From: JAYOEY01 sp038120295
GTDB lineage: Bacteria > Pseudomonadota > Alphaproteobacteria > MPNO01 > UBA2964
Assembly: GCA_038120295.1 (NCBI GenBank)
Contig: JAYOLL010000011.1
Span: 1 to 64,000, forward strand
Length of the DNA: 64,000 nucleotides
Direction of reading: 5' to 3'
The stretch's first letter is position 1; each line of letters opens with the position of its first letter. The notes under the pieces were generated by a model. It worked only from the letters and a program-made list of their open reading frames with translations, made no database searches and was not told where the DNA came from. The position numbers and the translations under genes are program-made. Shown here in pieces: positions 1-8,046 of this stretch.

Positions 1-55
1 CGGCCGCGCCTTCGATCAGGGCGTCCTTCCGGCCGGCTGGCAAAACGCTATCTGA
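1..55 (+). CDS. C-terminal end of an unidentified protein (cut by window start)
   Basis: One frame, entering at base 2, reads through 17 codons ending in GWQNAI and stops at a TGA at 53-55, directly before a hairpin. The composition looks like a genuine protein tail, but 17 residues are too few to name a family. The placement just before the bidirectional terminator supports it being the 3' end of a plus-strand gene that converges on the SBP at 114-1163. Confidence 0.45.
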   Translation, partial: GRAFDQGVLPAGWQNAI

Positions 56-58
56 GTG

Positions 59-92
59 AAAAAAAACGACCGGCGTAAAACGCCGGCCGTTT
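59..92. terminator. Bidirectional Rho-independent terminator
   Basis: A perfect 7-bp stem CCGGCGT (70-76) / ACGCCGG (80-86) with an AAA loop is extended by a CG/CG pair after one mismatch. It is preceded by a run of eight A (59-66, T8 on the minus strand) and followed by TTT. It would end both the upstream plus-strand gene and the minus-strand SBP gene finishing at 114. Confidence 0.75.
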
Positions 93-113
93 CCCGTTCC
101 GTCGACCCTGCGG

Positions 114-1163
114 TCAGCGGCCGAAAATCGCCTTCCGGGCGCGGGCCACAGTTGCGGGTTTGATCTTCAGGATATCGTCGACGATTTCCTGAACTTCCTC
201 GCCGGATTTCGGCTGGATCTTCAGCTTCCGCTTGGTCGCGGCGGCGACGAAAGCCTTATCCGTCACCATGGCGGCAAAGGATTTACGCAACGCCATCGAA
301 ATGTCCTTCGGCGTGCCGGGCGGCGTCGTGAGGCCTCGGCCGATCGGGCCAAGGGTCGCGATGAAGTTGACGATCTGCCTGTCCTCGTCGGTCTTCGCGA
401 GCTCGCTGGCCATCGGTACCTTGCCTTTCAGGTCAGGCTCGGACTTGTAGCCGACCTGAATGATCGGAAGCGCCTTCGTCGGATGGTTGCTGTCGTCGAA
501 CCAGTTTCCGCGGTTCTTCTTAAGCGTCAGCCATGTCAGCGATACGCCCTGGGCTTCGCCGAGTTCCATCGCATGGGTCGAGCCGCGCGAACCCTTGTAT
601 CCCATGACGACCTTGAATTTTGCGCCGAATACGCCGTTCAGCATTCTCGGCACCAGGTTAGTCTGCGAGCCTTTGCCCGTCGACGCCATGATGACTTCAC
701 GATTGAGGACGTCTTCCCATTTCTTGACACCGGAGCGCTTCGTGACCGCGATGATCGAATTGGATTCGATCGCGTTGCCCAGCCATGTGAACTGCCGCGC
801 GTCGTATCGCACCGCCTTCGGCCGAAGCATCTGGTTGATGATAATTGAATCGGGGGGCATGAATAGAACCAGCCCGTTCTTCGGCATGACGTTGCCGGCA
901 TAGTTGCTGGCTTTCAGTCCGCCCGCGCCGGGCATCGACTGGATGATCAGGTTGGGATTGCCCGGAATCTGTTTGCCGAGGAATTCCGACATCATCAGCG
1001 AATATTGGCCGTAAGTACCGCCTATGCTGAAGCCAAAGACGATGCTGATCGTTTTTCCCTTGTACAGGTTTTCGAGATCGGCGCTGAGTGCCGGTGCGGA
1101 CGAGAGGCCCGTACCGGCCAGGAGTGCGAGACCGGTAACGGCCGCGCGGATGTTGCTGTGCAT
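114..1163 (-). CDS. TTT (tripartite tricarboxylate) family periplasmic solute-binding protein
   Basis: This 349-residue protein has an N-terminal signal peptide of about 27 residues ending ALSA, then the usual opening of this SBP group (YKGKTISIVFGFSIGGTYG). An IPGNPNLIIQ segment and a PGAGG loop follow. Family knowledge says such TctC/Bug-type proteins bind carboxylated or aromatic acids in the periplasm and pass them to a TctA/TctB membrane unit. No TctA/B genes are adjacent, which makes it an orphan receptor. The start at 1163 is supported by an AGGGAG ribosome site. It is one of four related SBPs in the window (also 6899, 27410 and 28599). The ligand cannot be read from sequence. Confidence 0.88.
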   Translation of the reverse strand: MHSNIRAAVTGLALLAGTGLSSAPALSADLENLYKGKTISIVFGFSIGGTYGQYSLMMSEFLGKQIPGNPNLIIQSMPGAGGLKASNYAGNVMPKNGLVLFMPPDSIIINQMLRPKAVRYDARQFTWLGNAIESNSIIAVTKRSGVKKWEDVLNREVIMASTGKGSQTNLVPRMLNGVFGAKFKVVMGYKGSRGSTHAMELGEAQGVSLTWLTLKKNRGNWFDDSNHPTKALPIIQVGYKSEPDLKGKVPMASELAKTDEDRQIVNFIATLGPIGRGLTTPPGTPKDISMALRKSFAAMVTDKAFVAAATKRKLKIQPKSGEEVQEIVDDILKIKPATVARARKAIFGR

Positions 1164-1308
1164 ATGATTGCTCCCTGGTTACTGGAAAAACGAATTCGCT
1201 CCCAAACGATGGGCGTTGGGACGAGAAGATAAAAGATGAACCGCGCGGCGTTTCAAATTCGCGCGGAAATTCCGAAGCGGAAGCGATGAAATTGGCGAGC
1301 TTGCCGGG

Positions 1309-4020
1309 TCAGGTGATGGTGAAGTCGCCGGCCGCTGGTATCGTGGTCTGAAATTCTGCGATCACGGTGTAGCCGGCAGCGCTGCCATTCGTATCGGAAA
1401 TCAGCCTGCCGTCGCTATCGAGGATCAGCGTTCCCTGGCCGTTGGCGAAGCGCGTACTGGTCGCGTTGGTGCCGTCATACGATGCGCCGATAATTTCGAA
1501 ATTGGTGCCGGTCAGGATCGAGGTGCCGCCGAGATCGTATTCGCTGGCGACCAGCCGTACCTTGTCGGCGCCTGTCTGGAAATCGGTGACGATATCGATG
1601 CTGCTGTCTAGGCCGAGCGCTGAAATCGTTCCGTTAGAGGTGGCTGCGGTTCCGTCGGAACGGGTTCCGAAGTCGAAAGTGTCATTTCCCGAGCCTCCGG
1701 TCAGGGTATCGGTGCCGGCCGCGCCGAGGATCGTGTCGTTGCCGCCGCCGCCGTTGATGGTGTCGTTGCCGCCGAAACCCTCAAGGAAATCGTCCGTCGT
1801 ATTGCCGGTAATATTGTCCGCCTGGGCGGTGCCGCGGACGGTCCTGATGCCGCTGAACGTGTCGGTATTTCCGAAACCGTCGATCCCCGTACCGGCGCTC
1901 AAATCGACTGTCACGCCAGCAGTGCCTCTGGAGGCGGCGTCATTTTCGTAAGTGACGGCGTGACTCGCAGCGGCATTGCCGGTGAAGCTGTCCGCGCCCG
2001 CTCCGCCGTCGAATATGACCTCAAGCGTTGTTGCGCTTGCGTTGAAACTGTCGATATTCGCGCCTCCGGTGAATTCCACTCGTTCCACATTACTAAGCGA
2101 AACGGATTGTGTTGTTTCGACCTGCTGAACGACCGTAGCGCCGGTGAAATTCCAGCTGTTGTTGATCGTCGAATCTCCGACCAGCTGGACTTCGTCCGAG
2201 TCGGTACCGCCGTCGATTATGTCGTTACCGTCACCCCTGAAATAGAGGAAGTCGTCATTGCCGCTACCGCCATTGAGGAAATCGTCACCACTTCCTCCGC
2301 TGATGGCGTCCTTTCCGCCGCCGCCATTGATCGTATCGACGCCTCCGGTCCCAATAAGTAAATCGTCGCCGGCGGAGCCGTTTAGCCCGGTCTGAATATT
2401 GATGCTCTGATCGTCTGCATCGTTAAGCGCGTTTACATCGATCCGTTCGACCGGCTTGCCGTTGAACTGATCCTGAATGGTGATCTGGTCACCGTTGGCG
2501 AACGTTATCAAAAGGTCGTTCTCCGTATTGACCCGTCGGAAATCATGGACTTCGGTTCTGGAGGTTTCGGTGAACTGGATAACGTCGAACCCGCTATCGT
2601 CCTTGATCGTGTCGCTGCCTTCGCCCGTCTTATAGATATAGGTATCGTTTTCCGCGCCGCCGAACGCGATATCGTAGCCCAGACCGCCATTGAGCGTGTC
2701 GTTGCCTGCGCCTCCGTCGAGGGTATCGTTGCCTGAAGTCCCGTTGATAGTGAGGCCCGGGGTTTCGTTGTTTTCTTCCGGCGGCAAAGGGTCGTTGTCT
2801 ACCGGGTCTTCAGGCTCCTTGGGCTTTGTATCCAGCGGTTGATCCAGCGGATCGCCGAAGCCATCCGGATTGGTGCCAAGGGGCGGGAGCGCTTCGTCCG
2901 GTGGATCCTTCGTAGGCACGACGTCGCCGACGGATTCCTTGGCGATCGCCACTGTAAATACTGACTCCTTTGTCAGGCTCGGCGAGCTGTTCTGTGCACC
3001 GTCCGTCGACTCTCCCGGCTGCGCGTCTGTCGGCGTCGCATCGTCCGGCGTATCTCCGGGGCCGTTCTGCTCTCCGCCCTGGTTCCCCGTATCGTTTGCA
3101 TCCGGATTACGTGTAAACGGGTTGAGCGGCTGGGAAACCGTGTTGTTCAGATCCTGAATTGCGGTGCCCATTGTGCCGATTTGCATCTGAACGACCTGCG
3201 CAGGGCCGATGGGCGGCAGGGTGAGACCGAATCCCGCGTTCACATTGTAGGACAGCCCGGTTCCGGTCTGGATAACGCTGATTGCACCCTGGCTGCACTG
3301 GATAGTGGCCGTCTCGACTTCCACCGCGACCTTGGTGCCCCGCACGCCGATGGTCGAAAAGGGCGTTTCGACGACAAAGTTCTGCGGCTGTGCAGCGGCA
3401 ATTTCACCTGTGACGAACACAAAGGCGCCCTGCAGAAGCGAAGCGGCGAAAGACCCTTGAGCTGCGGCGTTCGGGTCGTACACCATCTCGTTCATTACCA
3501 TCCGCGCGTTCTCGCCCCGCGCGAAGGTAGTCTTGTCGGAAAGCACGATACCCAGCTTGCTGCCGGGCGTGGTCTGGACGATGTCCCCCTGGAAGATCGG
3601 TGTGTTCTGGTTAAGCGTGACGACCGTACCGTCTGTCCGGGTCGCGGTCGCTCCCCCCTCCACAAGTTCGACCCGTCCGATGGGAGAGCCCTGCACTGGC
3701 GCGCCGGTTTGCGCATACTGGCCGGGGGCGAGCGGACCGACAAGTCTGGCAACCAGGTCGGGAGAAATATGCGCACCTGTTTCGGACACGAGGGTGGGGG
3801 GATCGGAAATACTGAACCAGCCGGTTACGACTACGACCGAGCCATCGGTTTCTGTCAGGACGAGGTGGTCACCCGCCCGGCTGTAATCCGCGCTGACGAT
3901 GAAATCGCCGCCGGGAACGTCGAGATTTCCGCCTGTACCTGGTTCGAGAACGACCGGCCCGGCGTTATTGTCAGGCTTGGGAAACGATCCCGATAAGGTT
4001 TCAGTGCCGTGAAGGGCCAT
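1309..4020 (-). CDS. FecR-domain protein with RTX (hemolysin-type calcium-binding) repeats
   Basis: This 903-residue acidic, Gly/Asp/Asn-rich protein has no Sec signal peptide. Residues about 120-250 match the FecR-like region of large secreted proteins (GDIVQTTPGSKLGIVLSD, then a NEMVYDP segment). An acidic Pro/Glu/Asp linker follows at about 300-420. RTX nonapeptides appear at about 430-470, 550-600 and 735-790, for example GGAGNDTLNGG and GGSGNDTFDFG. A short non-repetitive tail ends AGDFTIT. Proteins of this type normally leave by a type I secretion system and fold on calcium outside the cell, but no TolC or ABC exporter lies nearby. Adhesin or surface protein is the likeliest role. A CRP-like box lies about 155 bases upstream. 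Confidence 0.82.
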   Translation of the reverse strand: MALHGTETLSGSFPKPDNNAGPVVLEPGTGGNLDVPGGDFIVSADYSRAGDHLVLTETDGSVVVVTGWFSISDPPTLVSETGAHISPDLVARLVGPLAPGQYAQTGAPVQGSPIGRVELVEGGATATRTDGTVVTLNQNTPIFQGDIVQTTPGSKLGIVLSDKTTFARGENARMVMNEMVYDPNAAAQGSFAASLLQGAFVFVTGEIAAAQPQNFVVETPFSTIGVRGTKVAVEVETATIQCSQGAISVIQTGTGLSYNVNAGFGLTLPPIGPAQVVQMQIGTMGTAIQDLNNTVSQPLNPFTRNPDANDTGNQGGEQNGPGDTPDDATPTDAQPGESTDGAQNSSPSLTKESVFTVAIAKESVGDVVPTKDPPDEALPPLGTNPDGFGDPLDQPLDTKPKEPEDPVDNDPLPPEENNETPGLTINGTSGNDTLDGGAGNDTLNGGLGYDIAFGGAENDTYIYKTGEGSDTIKDDSGFDVIQFTETSRTEVHDFRRVNTENDLLITFANGDQITIQDQFNGKPVERIDVNALNDADDQSINIQTGLNGSAGDDLLIGTGGVDTINGGGGKDAISGGSGDDFLNGGSGNDDFLYFRGDGNDIIDGGTDSDEVQLVGDSTINNSWNFTGATVVQQVETTQSVSLSNVERVEFTGGANIDSFNASATTLEVIFDGGAGADSFTGNAAASHAVTYENDAASRGTAGVTVDLSAGTGIDGFGNTDTFSGIRTVRGTAQADNITGNTTDDFLEGFGGNDTINGGGGNDTILGAAGTDTLTGGSGNDTFDFGTRSDGTAATSNGTISALGLDSSIDIVTDFQTGADKVRLVASEYDLGGTSILTGTNFEIIGASYDGTNATSTRFANGQGTLILDSDGRLISDTNGSAAGYTVIAEFQTTIPAAGDFTIT

Positions 4021-4174
4021 ATGGATTCGACTTCTGTCTTGGCTTCGGGACTATGGATTCCGGGCGGCTTCCGGGGGCTTCCGGGCGATTCTGCTGGCAT
4101 GGAATTTACCAAAGCGATACGCATTTTCGCATTATCACGTTACCTAAAAGTTATGAGAAACTGGTGGATCTATA

Positions 4175-4190
4175 TGTGATATAAATCACG
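4175..4190. promoter_or_regulatory. CRP/FNR-like operator upstream of the RTX gene
   Basis: TGTGATATAAATCACG matches the classic TGTGA-N6-TCACA pattern with one mismatch. It lies in the 178-base AT-rich intergenic stretch (4021-4198) before the RTX gene. A second CRP-like box is at 20606-20621, and a Crp-type regulator is encoded at 21479-22207. Binding is inferred only. Confidence 0.5.
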
Positions 4191-4198
4191 AAAAACGA

Positions 4199-4807
4199 TC
4201 AGATGATCTGGCCTGGCCTGCCGCCGAATTTGTAAAGTTCGACAAGAACCTCATCGAACAGACGGTTCATGCAAAACGGTTCCGTCGAGAGGAATTTATC
4301 GACATCGGCGCGCGATGGGAGCGCGATAAGGTTGGCGCTGCCATTCCAGAGTTCGCCGTCGTCGGACAACACCGCGCCCCGTACGATGAAATGCTCGTCG
4401 TCGTAATCGGCGAAATAGGCGCGGTGGGCATCCAGCAGTTCGTTTCGCCGGTTATTCGCGCCGGGCCTACCGAAGCCGCGGATATACCAGCAGACCTGTC
4501 CCTCGCGCCGGGGAAAGTCGCGCTGCGTCCTGCCCAGTGCTTTATGCCAGCGACGGATTCGGATGTCATGGTAGATGCTGTTCCGGTTATGCGGCTCGTT
4601 ATCGATGAACTGCCGAACCTCTTCCCATCCGTCGAACTCGACGAAGAGGACGCTCGACAGGGTACGCTCGCCGTCATCGGTGGTGATCGCACCCCGCGCC
4701 GCGAGATGCTCCCGATGCTCGTCGAAATAGGCCCAGTGGTCTTCGCGGCTGATGGCCCGCCGCTCAGGATGATCGGGGTCGTCGATAAGCTGGACGTGGA
4801 AAAACAT
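4199..4807 (-). CDS. YCII-like protein with two tandem domains
   Basis: This 202-residue protein appears to hold two YCII/dimeric alpha-beta barrel units, residues about 1-95 and 100-195. Each has an H-x-x-Y/HREHL-type helix followed by an RGA strand (HLAARGAI; EHFIVRGAVL). YCII proteins are small enzymes or enzyme accessories with a His-Asp pair. The gene starts 8 bases after the upstream dioxygenase stop, so it is the third gene of the operon reading from 6759. A role in processing the dioxygenase product is plausible, but the reaction cannot be assigned. Confidence 0.7.
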   Translation of the reverse strand: MFFHVQLIDDPDHPERRAISREDHWAYFDEHREHLAARGAITTDDGERTLSSVLFVEFDGWEEVRQFIDNEPHNRNSIYHDIRIRRWHKALGRTQRDFPRREGQVCWYIRGFGRPGANNRRNELLDAHRAYFADYDDEHFIVRGAVLSDDGELWNGSANLIALPSRADVDKFLSTEPFCMNRLFDEVLVELYKFGGRPGQII

Positions 4808-4814
4808 AGGGCTT

Positions 4815-5702
4815 TCAGCCGAAAGCTACTGCTCTTTCGCGGTAGGGCGGGTCGCCCATCATCACAGGGTGTTCGTCGGCCAGTGTGATCCGGCGCAGCA
4901 GGCGGCGTTCGTCGCTCGGAAAGTCGTTCCGCGCATGGACGCTGCATCGGTTGTCCCACATCAGTATGTCGCCGGGCCGCCATGGGTGGGCATAGACGAA
5001 TTCCGGGCGGCGCTGAAACTCGAAGAGGGTCTCCAGCAGTTCCCGGCTTTCGTTCGCCGGCAGTCCCTCGATCTCGACCGTCATCAGTTCGCTGACGAAC
5101 AGCGACGTACGTCCCGTCTCCGGATGTTTGCGGAAAACCGGATGCCAGAAGTGCGGGTTGTTGGAGCGGTCGTAGCTGCCGTCCGGTACGAAGGTCGCGC
5201 CGTAATCGTATATATGCAGGGCCCTCCGCCCTTCGAGCCGCCGCTTCACATCCTCCGGCAGGGCCTCGGCGACCTTGTAGCTGTTGGAGAATAGCGTTTC
5301 GCCGCCGCGCGATGGAACCTCGATCGCGTACAGGATGGTCGATTTGCGCGGCTCCTCGGTATAGGGCGTGTCCGAATGGAACATCATCTCGCCGTCGGGC
5401 AGCGTGCCGATGGGCTTTCCGTTTTCGCGGATATTGCTGACCAGCATGACGCTTTCGCCGACGGATTTTTCGGTGCTGGTCGCCGTATCGCCGCCGCGGA
5501 CAGCTACGTCGCCGAACTGCGCGCCGAAGGCGGTCTGTTCCTCGTGCGAAAGGTTCTGATCGCGGAACAGCAGGATCACGTTGTCGTACCATGCCCGTTC
5601 GACTGCCTTGCGGACATCTTCTGAAAGCGGATTGCTCAGATCCACGCCGCGAATTTCCGCGCCGATGGCGTCGGATAACGGTACGATTTCGATGTCAGGC
5701 AT
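4815..5702 (-). CDS. TauD/TfdA-family Fe(II)/2-oxoglutarate dioxygenase
   Basis: The 295 residues are the usual length for TauD/TfdA enzymes. The iron triad is visible as HSD in MFHSDTPYTEE (about residue 110) plus the distal His in CSVHARNDF (about residue 255). The 2-oxoglutarate-binding Arg follows in RRLLRRITL. The opening IGAEIRGVDLSNPLSED is typical of the family. Such enzymes hydroxylate taurine, aryloxyalkanoates, sulfate esters or other small acids, so the substrate is unknown. It sits between a second TauD-like gene (13-base gap) and the YCII gene (7-base gap), clearly one operon. Confidence 0.87.
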   Translation of the reverse strand: MPDIEIVPLSDAIGAEIRGVDLSNPLSEDVRKAVERAWYDNVILLFRDQNLSHEEQTAFGAQFGDVAVRGGDTATSTEKSVGESVMLVSNIRENGKPIGTLPDGEMMFHSDTPYTEEPRKSTILYAIEVPSRGGETLFSNSYKVAEALPEDVKRRLEGRRALHIYDYGATFVPDGSYDRSNNPHFWHPVFRKHPETGRTSLFVSELMTVEIEGLPANESRELLETLFEFQRRPEFVYAHPWRPGDILMWDNRCSVHARNDFPSDERRLLRRITLADEHPVMMGDPPYRERAVAFG

Positions 5703-5715
5703 GGTCGGGGTCTCC

Positions 5716-6759
5716 TTATTCTGCGGCGCTCGATTCCAGCGCCGACTGGCGCGGTTCGTCGCCCCAGCGCTTGATGAAGGCGTTGAGCCACTGGGTATGG
5801 GCCGGCACGTCCTTGAGACCCGGCGTAAACAACAGCATCCTGACCAGATGACGGCGGCGCTCCGGTTCCGGCCAGTCCTCGTAATCGGTCCGGCTATGGA
5901 CCGTGACGTGATTGTTGAGAAGCTGGATATCGCCGCGCTCGAACTGCATGTCGAGACGGAATTCTTCGTTCAACGCGAGATCCTGGCACAGGTCCAGGGC
6001 ATCTTTCTGATCCTGGGTCAGGCGAGGCACCTGCGGAAACCGCTGGGCGCTTTCGACGTATTTCGAGCCGTAACGCGAAAACAGCCGTCCCTTGTGCAAC
6101 GCGAAGACCGGCGCTTCGTAATAGGGCTCTATGTCGTCGAACTCTTCGCCGCGATGGTCGATGCAGAACGGTTCGTACAGAACCTTCAGCAGGTCGGGCC
6201 GGGTGCGCATGATTTCATTATGGATGGCGACAGTGCTGGTGAAGCTACTGGTCCCGCCGGACTTCGATGTCTGCAGGCAAAGGAGGCCGACCACATCCGA
6301 CTTGTCGCAGTGGAACGGCAGATGAACTGTGGTCTGGTACCCGCGGATGTTCGGATTGTCGTTCCAGTCGCCGGGGATTGCCTGAACATGCCCCAGCAGT
6401 TCGCCCATCATGTTCTGGGCGACGACCTCTCCCAGATAGGCGCCCAGGCCCCAGTAGACGGTAATCGCGTCGTCGTTGCCGAGCCGTTCGACCGGGATGC
6501 CGCGGATCAGGAAGAAGCCCCGACCGGTTTCCAGTTCTTCCAGGATTTCACTGAGTTTTTTCGAAAGGTTCGGCAGCGGAAAATCTTCCCGACCAATACT
6601 CGGGATCGACAGTCCTTTGGACTTCACATGGGCGAGCGCGGCATCGATCTCCGCGATGTCTGCATCGGTCAGCCGGTACATCCAGTCCTCGGTGTTGACC
6701 AGATCCGGCCCTTTCCAGTTGGCGGCGTTGTCGATCGGTTGCGTGGCGATATCTGTCAT
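5716..6759 (-). CDS. TauD/TfdA-like dioxygenase, second paralogue
   Basis: I start the protein at the ATG at 6757-6759 (347 aa). A strong GGAGG ribosome site precedes it, and the longer reading frame upstream lacks one. Iron ligands HCD in LPFHCDKSDVV (about residue 170), a distal His in VTVHSRTDYED (about residue 300) and Arg in RRHLVRMLLF fit the clavaminate-synthase/TauD superfamily. The GRGFFLIRGIPVE segment near residue 75 is typical of the gamma-butyrobetaine/clavaminate-like branch. It is first in the minus-strand operon 6759-4199 and divergent from the SBP gene at 6899, which suggests that receptor imports its substrate. Confidence 0.85.
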   Translation of the reverse strand: MTDIATQPIDNAANWKGPDLVNTEDWMYRLTDADIAEIDAALAHVKSKGLSIPSIGREDFPLPNLSKKLSEILEELETGRGFFLIRGIPVERLGNDDAITVYWGLGAYLGEVVAQNMMGELLGHVQAIPGDWNDNPNIRGYQTTVHLPFHCDKSDVVGLLCLQTSKSGGTSSFTSTVAIHNEIMRTRPDLLKVLYEPFCIDHRGEEFDDIEPYYEAPVFALHKGRLFSRYGSKYVESAQRFPQVPRLTQDQKDALDLCQDLALNEEFRLDMQFERGDIQLLNNHVTVHSRTDYEDWPEPERRRHLVRMLLFTPGLKDVPAHTQWLNAFIKRWGDEPRQSALESSAAE

Positions 6760-6816
6760 GGCGTTTCCTCCAGCTTGATCGCGCGTTGTTAATATTGTGA
6801 CCCGCCAATGGCGCAT

Positions 6817-6843
6817 TGACAATCGAACCGGCGCCGTGACAAT
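6817..6843. promoter_or_regulatory. Direct repeat in divergent promoter region
   Basis: TGACAAT occurs at 6817-6823 and again at 6837-6843, exactly 20 bases (two helical turns) apart. An ATTGTGA element at 6794-6800 is close to the inverted form. The spacing between divergent dioxygenase and SBP genes fits an activator site. No cognate regulator is adjacent. Confidence 0.25.
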
Positions 6844-6898
6844 GCCGTGACTCCACGCATCGGTGGGGCGAATAATTCGAAACGAGGAGGTTTCCTGA

Positions 6899-7915
6899 AT
6901 GTACAAGACACTTAAATTGGCCGCGCTGGCGGTCGGGGTAAGCGCCTTTGCGCTTCCTGTGGCCGCGGGGAATTACGCCGGCAAGACAATCACGGTCCAG
7001 GTCCCGTCCGGGTCCGGCGGCACCTACCACGTCTATTGCCAGCTGGTGCAGCGCAATATCGGGAAGTTCATTCCCGGCAATCCCAAGACCTTAATCCAGA
7101 ATCTTCCAGGCGGTGGCGGCGCCAAGTCGGCGGCGTATATGGCCAATGTCGCTCCCAAGGACGGCACCTTCCTTTCGATGATCGCCCCCGGCACGATCAC
7201 GACCCCGCTGGTCCGCAAGGTCAAGTTCGACGCCCGGAAGTTCAACTGGCTCGGCGCACCCGCGGCGAGGTCCTCCGCCATTTGGCTTTGGCACACGACG
7301 GGCGTATCCAGCCTCAAACAGATTCAGGAAAAGGAATACACGATCGCAACAAGCGGTTTCTCGTCCGCGGGATCGGTTTTCCCGCGTCTGGCCAACCAGC
7401 TGCTCGGCACCAAGCTCAAGCTGATCTACGGCTACAAGGGCGGTGGTGCGATGAATGTCTCGATCGAGAGGGGTGAGACGTTCGGCCGTTGGAATTTCCG
7501 CTCCGGATTTACCGGCGTTCGTCCGACCTGGATCCCCGAGAAGAAGATCATTCCGGTGCTTGCCGTCGGCCCGCGCCACCCTGGGCTAAAGGACGTTCCA
7601 CATTTCGCCGACCTGCTGAAGGAAGGCACTTACGAGCGCAAGCTGTATGATGTGCTCGGTATGAACCTCGAAGTCGGGCAGGCCTTTTACGTCCCGCCGG
7701 GAACGCCGAAGGGCGTCATTGATGACTATCGCGTCGCGTTCAACAAGATGCTCGACGACAAGGCGTTTCAGGATGAAATCGAGAAGCGTCGCGTCGAATA
7801 TTCGCCGGTCCGCTGGCAGCAGATCGAGAAGCTGATCGATAACGGCTTCAAGGCGGCTACGCCTGACGTGGTCAAGGGGTTGCAGGGAATCTATGCCAAG
7901 AAGAAAGCTTCCTGA
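6899..7915 (+). CDS. TTT family periplasmic solute-binding protein
   Basis: This 338-residue protein has a signal peptide ending near PVAAG, then NYAGKTITVQVPSGSGGTYH, an IPGNPKTLIQ segment and a GGGGAKSAAYMANV loop. These are the same landmarks as the SBP at 114-1163. An AGGAGG site 9 bases before the ATG supports the start, and a strong terminator follows, so it is probably monocistronic. It is divergent from the two-dioxygenase operon and is likely its receptor by context. The ligand is probably a small organic or aromatic acid, and TctA/TctB partners are absent locally. Confidence 0.87.
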   Translation: MYKTLKLAALAVGVSAFALPVAAGNYAGKTITVQVPSGSGGTYHVYCQLVQRNIGKFIPGNPKTLIQNLPGGGGAKSAAYMANVAPKDGTFLSMIAPGTITTPLVRKVKFDARKFNWLGAPAARSSAIWLWHTTGVSSLKQIQEKEYTIATSGFSSAGSVFPRLANQLLGTKLKLIYGYKGGGAMNVSIERGETFGRWNFRSGFTGVRPTWIPEKKIIPVLAVGPRHPGLKDVPHFADLLKEGTYERKLYDVLGMNLEVGQAFYVPPGTPKGVIDDYRVAFNKMLDDKAFQDEIEKRRVEYSPVRWQQIEKLIDNGFKAATPDVVKGLQGIYAKKKAS

Positions 7916-7942
7916 TCCTCAGTTAGTAATAAAGAACCCTAT

Positions 7943-7971
7943 GGGCGCCGCGAGAGCGGCGCCCTTTTTTT
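7943..7971 (+). terminator. Rho-independent terminator after the SBP gene
   Basis: A perfect 9-bp GC stem, GGGCGCCGC (7943-7951) / GCGGCGCCC (7956-7964), has a GAGA loop and is followed by seven T (7965-7971). Confidence 0.93.
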
Positions 7972-8046
7972 GGGCTGCGCCGCTGTCTTTGCGAATTCGC
8001 CTCCAGACGGCATGATGGCCTATTCAGAATTCAGGGAGACAGGCCG

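Noticed and set aside
4267..5592. A 441-codon minus-strand frame overlapping the YCII and TauD genes
   Set aside because: It is an out-of-frame shadow of two well-supported genes, has Arg-rich low-information content and no ribosome site.
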